Under the pieces are notes generated by a model. That model worked only from the letters and a program-made list of their open reading frames with translations, did not search any database and was not told the origin of the DNA. A program made the position numbers and the translations under genes. 40,953 nucleotides of DNA from Phycisphaerales bacterium (GTDB taxonomy: Bacteria > Planctomycetota > Phycisphaerae > Phycisphaerales > UBA1924): contig JAJDDI010000025.1 of assembly GCA_029260375.1 (NCBI GenBank), positions 1 through 40,953 on the forward strand, written 5' to 3'. Below, piece by piece: positions 35,831 through 40,953 of this stretch (positions are counted from its first letter, which is position 1; each line of letters begins with the position of its first letter).

Positions 35831-38410
35831 ATGGCAAAGGCTCTTCGAAAGCACCGACGCGGTCTGATGCTCATGGGCGGCGCGCTGTATGTGCTTCTGC
35901 TTGTCGCGTCGCACGTTTCGCAGCGGTACGCCACGATGCCCGTCGCCCCGCCCGCGGGGCGCCAGCTCCAGATTCCCCCGATGGACCGCTCGGGCCCGAT
36001 CGACGGCGACCGGCGCATGGGTCTCGACGTCTTCGAGTGGGGCCCGGACCCGAGGGCGACGGCGCGCGTGCCCGTCATCATGCTCCACGGTTCGCCCGGG
36101 CACGGCGCCGACTTCGCCTTCGCACGCTCGCCCGACGATCCGACGCTCGAACAGATCTTCACGAACGACGGGCGCCCCGTCATCGCCCCCAACCTCCCCG
36201 GCTTCGGCGAGAGCCTGCTCTTTCCGCCCGAGGGCGAGGCGCGCAGCCCGTGGCGCGCCCGGTTCGTCCCGAGCTACTCCAGCCAGGCCCACGCCCACGC
36301 CGTCCTCGCGATGATGGACGAGCTGGGCATCGAGCGGGCGCACATCGTCGGCTGGTCCAACGGCGGGTACGCCGCGATCCACGCCGCGGACATCGCCCCC
36401 CAGCGCGTCGCGAGCATCACCATGATGGCCTCCGTCGGCGCCCAGGAAACCGAGGGCTCGGGGAGTTATTTGTTCGAGCACGCCAAGTACGCCCTGGGAC
36501 TGGGCGCCATCGGCGCCGCCGGCGAGCTGATCCCCCACTTCGGCCTGCTGGCCAACCGCGCCGAACGCCTCGGCTGGCTCTGGAACTTCTGGGACACCGA
36601 CCAACGCCCAGCCCGCGAGATCATGGCGAGGCTGACCACCCCCACCCTCATCCTGCACGGCAGGCACGACTTCCTCACCGCCGACTGGAACGCCGAGCGC
36701 CACCACGAGCTGATGCCCGCGAGCCGACTCGTGATGCTCGACGCGAGCCACTTCATCCCGTTCATGCAGACCAAGGAAGCGGGCGAGGTGTTCCTGGAGC
36801 ACTTCGCGCGTCACGACACGCCGGGCGTGAAACCGCTCACGGGGTACGACAACCGCTGCCCGCGCCCGGATCACGCCGGGCTCGGGCGTATCTGGGAGTG
36901 GCTGGTCGTCGCGCTCCGCGCCGTGCACTGGCTCGTGTGGATCGTCGTGCTCGCCCCGCTGTGCTGGGCGGCGCCGCGGGTGATGACGGTGCTGCTCGCC
37001 CTGCTCGTCGCGGCGATGACGCTGGACTTCGGCGTCGCCGTCGCGGCGCTGTGGCTCGGCGCGAGTCTGAGCCTGATGCGCGACCGCCAGCGCCGGCGCT
37101 CCCCGGCGTGCTGGCTGGGGCGCGTCGTCATCATCCCCCTGCTCTCGCTCACGCTCGTGTGGCTGCTGGCCCACGGCGCACTGCCAACCCCCGCCAAAAT
37201 GCTCACACCCGGCGACGGGCTGCTCGGGCTCGCGTTCCGCGCCCGGGGACTGGGCCTGTTCGCATCGGTCGCCATCGGTGTCGTCGCGCTCGCGCTGGCG
37301 CGGGTGCTGCTCACTCCCTCGGGCTGGCGCTCGCTGCGCCTGCTGCCCGACCGGGTCCGCCGCCACGAGTTCTGGCCCTCGTGGGCGCTGTACCTGGCCA
37401 TCGCGCCCCGCCTGCTCGCGCTGGTCCGAAAGCACGGGATGATGACGTTCACCTGCGTCAACCCCGGCATCCCCAACGGCGGCGGGATCATCGGCGAGTC
37501 CAAGCGCGACATCCTCAACACCCTCTGCGCCGCGGGCGCCCCGATCCTGCCCTTCCACGCGATCGAGCGGGGCGGCGCCCCCGAGGCCCGCGCCCAGTGC
37601 GTCGCCCGCGCCCTGGAGGAATCGCCCGAGCTGGGCGGGCTGCCGATCATCCTCAAGCCCGACGTCGGGCAGCGCGGCGCCGGGGTCACGCTCGCACGCA
37701 CCCCCGAGGACATCGCGCGGTTCTTCGAGTCCTGCCGCGGGCTCGCGATCGCCCAGCGGTTCCACCCCGGGCCCGTCGAGGTCGGCGTCTTCTGGGTCCG
37801 AACCGCGGCGCACCTCGACCGCGAGCCAGACGAGCACGAGCTGTGCGGGCGTGTGTTCTCGATCACGCGCAAGGCGCACAACGAGATCGTCGGCGACGGG
37901 CGCCGGTCGATCGCCCGCCTGGTCTCGCGTCACCCCCGCCTGCGTCACCAGCGCCCGGCGCTGCTCAGGACCGCGCACGACGAGCAGCGCTCGCCCGCCC
38001 GGGGCGAGCGCGTCCACCTGGGGCAGTTGGGCAACCACGCTCTGGGCGCCCGGTTCGGCGACGGGGCGGACCTGATCACGCCGGAGCTGGAGCGGGCCAT
38101 CGACGACGCGGCGAGGCACTACCGGGGCGCCGAGGGCGGCGCCCTCGACATCGGGCGCTTCGACATCCGCTGTACGAGCGAGGACGCGCTGCGGGCCGCC
38201 CAGGGCCTAGCGATCATCGAGCTCAACGGCTCCACCGGCGAGTCCACCAACATCTACGACCCGGACCGGTCCCGCTCGTGGGCGCTGGGGGTGCTGGGGG
38301 ATCAGTGGCAGGCGCTCTACGAGCTCGGCGCCGAGCGCCGCAGGCAGGGCGTGGCCCCGCTGCGGCTTCACCAGCTGGTTCGGCTGTTGTGGCGCGCCCG
38401 GAGCGATTAG
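35831..38410 (+). CDS. Fusion of alpha/beta hydrolase, membrane region and ATP-grasp domain
   Basis: 859-residue membrane protein with three parts. An N-terminal anchor (about 11-28) precedes an alpha/beta hydrolase with [13 protein letters not shown] (oxyanion loop), nucleophile Ser176 in GWSNGGYA, Asp280 in HGRHDFLT and His307 in DASHFIPF, a complete triad. Residues about 355-495 contain four or five hydrophobic segments. The C-terminal third, from about 535, is an ATP-grasp domain: [34 protein letters not shown] with Lys609, [14 protein letters not shown] and an ELNG metal-ligand segment near residue 805. The last is a recognised carboxylate-amine ligase-like family; fused architectures exist but the combined function is unknown. 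The gene follows rlmN by three bases. Confidence 0.9.
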   Translation: MAKALRKHRRGLMLMGGALYVLLLVASHVSQRYATMPVAPPAGRQLQIPPMDRSGPIDGDRRMGLDVFEWGPDPRATARVPVIMLHGSPGHGADFAFARSPDDPTLEQIFTNDGRPVIAPNLPGFGESLLFPPEGEARSPWRARFVPSYSSQAHAHAVLAMMDELGIERAHIVGWSNGGYAAIHAADIAPQRVASITMMASVGAQETEGSGSYLFEHAKYALGLGAIGAAGELIPHFGLLANRAERLGWLWNFWDTDQRPAREIMARLTTPTLILHGRHDFLTADWNAERHHELMPASRLVMLDASHFIPFMQTKEAGEVFLEHFARHDTPGVKPLTGYDNRCPRPDHAGLGRIWEWLVVALRAVHWLVWIVVLAPLCWAAPRVMTVLLALLVAAMTLDFGVAVAALWLGASLSLMRDRQRRRSPACWLGRVVIIPLLSLTLVWLLAHGALPTPAKMLTPGDGLLGLAFRARGLGLFASVAIGVVALALARVLLTPSGWRSLRLLPDRVRRHEFWPSWALYLAIAPRLLALVRKHGMMTFTCVNPGIPNGGGIIGESKRDILNTLCAAGAPILPFHAIERGGAPEARAQCVARALEESPELGGLPIILKPDVGQRGAGVTLARTPEDIARFFESCRGLAIAQRFHPGPVEVGVFWVRTAAHLDREPDEHELCGRVFSITRKAHNEIVGDGRRSIARLVSRHPRLRHQRPALLRTAHDEQRSPARGERVHLGQLGNHALGARFGDGADLITPELERAIDDAARHYRGAEGGALDIGRFDIRCTSEDALRAAQGLAIIELNGSTGESTNIYDPDRSRSWALGVLGDQWQALYELGAERRRQGVAPLRLHQLVRLLWRARSD

Positions 38411-38415
38411 GTTCT

Positions 38416-38522
38416 GTTTGATGGATCCACCAAGAACCGGTGGGACGGGCATCTTGCCCGTCATTCCAGTCAAACGTGTGCGCCCCGACGGGCTGGAAGC
38501 CCGTCCCACCGATCCATCAAAC
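38416..38522. repeat. MITE-like element with 12-bp terminal inverted repeats
   Basis: GTTTGATGGATC (38416-38427) and GATCCATCAAAC (38511-38522) are perfect terminal inverted repeats. Inside, GGTGGGACGGGC (38439-38450) pairs with GCCCGTCCCACC (38499-38510). Two inner hairpins, with loops ATCTT and TGGAA, have GACGGGC/GCCCGTC stems. The element lies between the fusion-protein stop and the convergent HDOD gene stop, and shares its 5' end with the element at 26382. Confidence 0.85.
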
Positions 38523-38526
38523 GGCC

Positions 38527-39768
38527 CTAGGCCGCGAGGGCGGACAGGTGCTCGTCGAGGCGCGACGAGTCATCCCCCGGGGCCGGGACGATCGCGAGGG
38601 CGGCGGAGATCGACGCCGCGGTCTCGGATCCGGGCACGAAGTGGTGAGCCGCGAGGCGGCCTCCGTTCTCGTCCACGAGGTATGCGACCGCGATGTCCGC
38701 CTCGACACGCTCGATCTCGAGGCTGGTTCCGCCGAGCGTGAAGCGGGGGGCGGGCTCCTGCGTGCGGAGCCCGAGGGTCACGTCGCGGACGAGTTCATCG
38801 TCGTGCGCATCGATGAGGCGCTGGTGGACCATGTCCATCAGCTCGCTCACACGCGGGCTGCGCTGGGCGACGCTGTCGAAGACGTCGATCGTGACCTGGT
38901 ACTCGCTCCTGGCGCGCGCGCAGGCGTCGTCCAGCTCCTGCTTCTTCAGCCCGAGCCGCGCCCGGGCCTCGTGCTCGAACGCTTCGACGCCAACACCCTT
39001 GCTCAGGCCGATCAGCCCCACGCAGTACGCGATCCGCTGCATCCGCTGGACCGGCGTGACCGCGGGCGTCGGCGGCGGGGGCGTGTGGTGCCAGGCGATG
39101 GGCTTGGACAGCAGCTCGGGCAGCTGCCACCGCTTGCACAGCGCGGCGCCCACGTCCACGTGCGTCATCGGCAGCGACTCGAGCTCCAGCCGGAAGCGTT
39201 GCGAGGGGTCGATGTCCGCGTCGGTCATCAGGGCGTAACGCTGCCGCAAGAGCCTGTTCATCACCGGAACGCCCGCGTCGAGCAGCAGACCCACGAGGAA
39301 CGCCTCGGCCACACCGGCCCCGTTGGTCTCGCGGGCGAGCTCCGCCGCGATGCACCCGCGCAGCACGCTCTCGCCCCAGATGCGTCGCGACAGGTCCTCG
39401 TGCTCCGGGTCGGTCGCGCTCCGGCTCAGGTAGAATCCCAGCGAGATCGACCGAAGGCGCTCCTGGCCCAGCAGCATGCAGGCGCGGTCCACGCTGGTCA
39501 CTTCCCTGAGCTGCGCGAAGGCCGCGGAGTTCGCCAGCTTGAGCAGGCGCCCGCACAACGCCGGGTCGTTCCGGATCGTCTTTGAAAAGTCGATCGGCCC
39601 CGCGCTGGCGTTCTGCACCAGCTCCACCAGACGCGCCGCCACCGCCGGCTGCGACTCGATCCCCACCAGGTCAAGCTGGCGGTTGATCTTGTCGTACAGT
39701 TCCTGGAGCTTGTCGGCCTTGGGCAGCTTTCGCGCGTTCATAGGGGCGGGCGGGCCTCGTGGGATCAT
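38527..39768 (-). CDS. HDOD-domain signalling protein
   Basis: 413 residues. The HDOD domain (about 40-240 of this model) shows the family's LLKLANSAAF, ACMLLGQERLRSISLGF and LVGLLLDAGVPVMNRLL segments; HDOD proteins lack most of the metal-binding HD residues of true phosphodiesterases and usually act as non-catalytic scaffolds in regulation (motility, cell cycle, stress). The C-terminal third is not recognised. Start is unsure: ATG 39768 (GAGAAG six bases before) is preferred over ATG 39741, where no ribosome site is visible, and ATG 39795. The pdxH stop lies 123 bases upstream. Regulatory role is inferred. Confidence 0.85.
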   Translation of the reverse strand: MIPRGPPAPMNARKLPKADKLQELYDKINRQLDLVGIESQPAVAARLVELVQNASAGPIDFSKTIRNDPALCGRLLKLANSAAFAQLREVTSVDRACMLLGQERLRSISLGFYLSRSATDPEHEDLSRRIWGESVLRGCIAAELARETNGAGVAEAFLVGLLLDAGVPVMNRLLRQRYALMTDADIDPSQRFRLELESLPMTHVDVGAALCKRWQLPELLSKPIAWHHTPPPPTPAVTPVQRMQRIAYCVGLIGLSKGVGVEAFEHEARARLGLKKQELDDACARARSEYQVTIDVFDSVAQRSPRVSELMDMVHQRLIDAHDDELVRDVTLGLRTQEPAPRFTLGGTSLEIERVEADIAVAYLVDENGGRLAAHHFVPGSETAASISAALAIVPAPGDDSSRLDEHLSALAA

Positions 39769-39891
39769 GGGTGACTTCTCGATCAGTCGGCTCATCGCAG
39801 CCCCGGGCCGAGGCGGACACCCGCGCACCGTCGATGGCGCCCCGATCGTGGAAGCGCAGAACCACCAGCCCGCACAACCGTCACGACCCCG

Positions 39892-40590
39892 TCAGGGCTG
39901 CAGGCGCGTGGCGCTCCATGTCCCGACCTCGGGGCGGTCCCCGTCGCCAAGCGTCCGCGTCCACACCGCCCGGTCGTGGATCCGCCCCGTCCCGCCCGAC
40001 CACAGCTCGGCCCGCTCGATCCAGAGGCGGTACCCGAACCAGTAATCCGGGCGCGGGATCTCGACGGGGCGCCCATCGAGCATCGCGCCCAGGTCCAGAT
40101 CCAGCTCAATGACCTTCTCCGCGACCTTCTCCAGCAGGGCCGCCCGGGACGCGATCGGCTGCGACTGCTCGCTGGCCCACGCGCCCAGGCGGCTGGCCCA
40201 GTGGCGCGACGCGAAGTACGCGTCGGACTCGCTGTCGGGCGAGCGGACGACCCGCCCCTCGACCCGGGCCTGGCGCCCGGAGGCGTCCCAGTGGAAGACC
40301 GCCGCGACGTGGGGGTTGGCCGCGATCTCCCGTCCCTTGCGGCTGGCGGAGTTCGTATAGAAGACCAGGTACCCGGGGTCCTGAACGATCGCCTTGCAGA
40401 GCACGATCCGGGCCGAGGGTCGCCCGCGTGTGTCCGCCGTGGCCAGAGTGATCGCGTTGGGGTTGGGCGTGATTTTGGCCCGCGTCGCCTCGTCGAGCCA
40501 GGCGCCGAGCGTGGGCATGGGGTCGGCGGGGAGGGTTTCGGGCAGGCCGTCGCCCGCGGAGAAGACGTCGGAGAGGTCGCTCTGGCTCAT
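39892..40590 (-). CDS. pdxH: Pyridoxine/pyridoxamine 5'-phosphate oxidase
   Basis: FMN enzyme making pyridoxal 5'-phosphate from pyridoxine or pyridoxamine 5'-phosphate. 232 residues, near the usual length. FMN-site segments are RIVLCKAI and FYTNSASRKGREIAANP; FASRHWASRLGAWASEQSQPI and FGYRLWIERAELWSGGTGRIHDR are family segments, and the protein ends in RLQP, like the conserved C-terminal RLxP. ATG 40590 is used; the divergent dnaB starts 96 bases away. Its product is the cofactor of the two class V aminotransferase-fold enzymes in this window. Confidence 0.95.
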   Translation of the reverse strand: MSQSDLSDVFSAGDGLPETLPADPMPTLGAWLDEATRAKITPNPNAITLATADTRGRPSARIVLCKAIVQDPGYLVFYTNSASRKGREIAANPHVAAVFHWDASGRQARVEGRVVRSPDSESDAYFASRHWASRLGAWASEQSQPIASRAALLEKVAEKVIELDLDLGAMLDGRPVEIPRPDYWFGYRLWIERAELWSGGTGRIHDRAVWTRTLGDGDRPEVGTWSATRLQP

Positions 40591-40686
40591 GGCAAAGGGT
40601 AGTTCGCGCCGGAGGGATGTTGTGGATCCGACCCGAGTATCCTGTCGGTGAGCGATTCTCTGGCGCAGGGATGCGAAGGTGAGCCC

Positions 40687-40953
40687 GTGACCTCAATGCC
40701 AACCGATTCCAAGGCCTCGGGCTCGTTCGAGGGCAAGCCGTACCGCTCCAACCGCCCCCCGGGGGGCGCCGACGCGGGGCTCAGGCTCTTCGACCGCGAG
40801 CCCCCGGCCTCGGTCCACGCCGAGCGGTCCCTGCTCGGGTCGATGCTGCTCGACCCCCAGATCATCCCGGACGTGCTCCCGTTCGTGACCAAGGGCGACG
40901 CGTTCTTCCTCGAGGGGCACGCGGCGATCTTCCAGGCCCTGGTCGAGATCTAC
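40687..40953 (+). CDS. dnaB: Replicative DNA helicase DnaB, 3'-truncated by the window edge
   Basis: Hexameric replicative helicase; only 89 codons are visible. After a poorly conserved, basic/Pro-rich leader of about 45 residues, PPASVHAERSLLGSMLLDPQ begins the DnaB N-terminal domain, which continues as IIPDVLPFVTKGDAFF and HAAIFQALVEIY, matching E. coli DnaB (PHSIEAEQSVLGGLMLD...). GTG 40687 is chosen because GAAGG lies seven bases upstream; ATG 40696 is the in-frame alternative with GAAGG 16 bases away. The frame is open to the last base. Identity is confident despite the small fragment; the helicase core is outside. Confidence 0.85.
   Translation, partial: MTSMPTDSKASGSFEGKPYRSNRPPGGADAGLRLFDREPPASVHAERSLLGSMLLDPQIIPDVLPFVTKGDAFFLEGHAAIFQALVEIY

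Noticed and set aside
33707-38119. A 1470-codon open frame on the minus strand
   Set aside because: Only its last 291 codons are the pilin-like gene; the rest runs antisense to rlmN and the fusion gene and is low-complexity, an effect of high GC.
40620-40643. dnaB promoter (TTGTGG and TATCCT)
   Set aside because: The spacer is only 12 bases, too short for a sigma-70 promoter.

Overview
The window is GC-rich, gene-dense chromosomal DNA: by eye roughly two thirds G+C, strongly G/C-ending codons, and intergenic gaps mostly under 150 bases. The best guess is a planctomycete, probably a Phycisphaerae-like lineage. Three things suggest this: a type II prepilin-like protein ending its hydrophobic helix in [11 protein letters not shown], a divergent EF-G-like GTPase, and many paired-hairpin repeats. 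No rRNA or tRNA gene is in the window, so the taxonomy is inference.

Layout. The window opens inside carB (its N-terminal fifth is missing) and closes inside the 5' end of dnaB. Between them are: a minus-strand group of class I glutamine amidotransferase, AlkA-type glycosylase and secreted unknown protein (2987-5700); a secreted HtrA-like protease (5785-7281); a long minus-strand operon 15227-7285 with methyltransferase, gltX, an unknown protein, glnS, an Mrr-type nuclease, a PfkB kinase and a methyltransferase; a plus-strand run with an EF-G-like factor, ankyrin protein, small unknown protein, two tandem class V aminotransferases, a structured RNA and asnB (15560-23715); a minus-strand run with rsmE, a terpene-cyclase-fold protein, an M32 carboxypeptidase and an orphan sugar-binding protein (28421-23751); a tail-anchored acidic protein (plus); asnS with two unknown/peptidase genes plus a pilin-like gene (minus); rlmN with a giant hydrolase/membrane/ATP-grasp fusion (plus); and HDOD and pdxH genes (minus).

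How genes work together. Much of the window is translation-related (gltX, glnS, asnS, rsmE, rlmN, EF-G-like). Glutamine/asparagine chemistry recurs (carB, glutamine amidotransferase, asnB, glnS, asnS). PLP chemistry is represented by two aminotransferases and pdxH.

Most striking observations. (1) A family of paired-hairpin repeats lies both between genes and in frame inside carB and gltX, with a degenerate single hairpin in rsmE. (2) An 859-residue protein fuses an alpha/beta hydrolase, a membrane region and an ATP-grasp domain next to rlmN. (3) A strongly structured RNA with a terminator hairpin lies just upstream of asnB. (4) The glutamyl/glutaminyl-tRNA synthetase operon carries two compositionally different cargo genes, one an Mrr-like nuclease. 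(5) The EF-G-like GTPase lacks the catalytic histidine and the usual switch I sequence.
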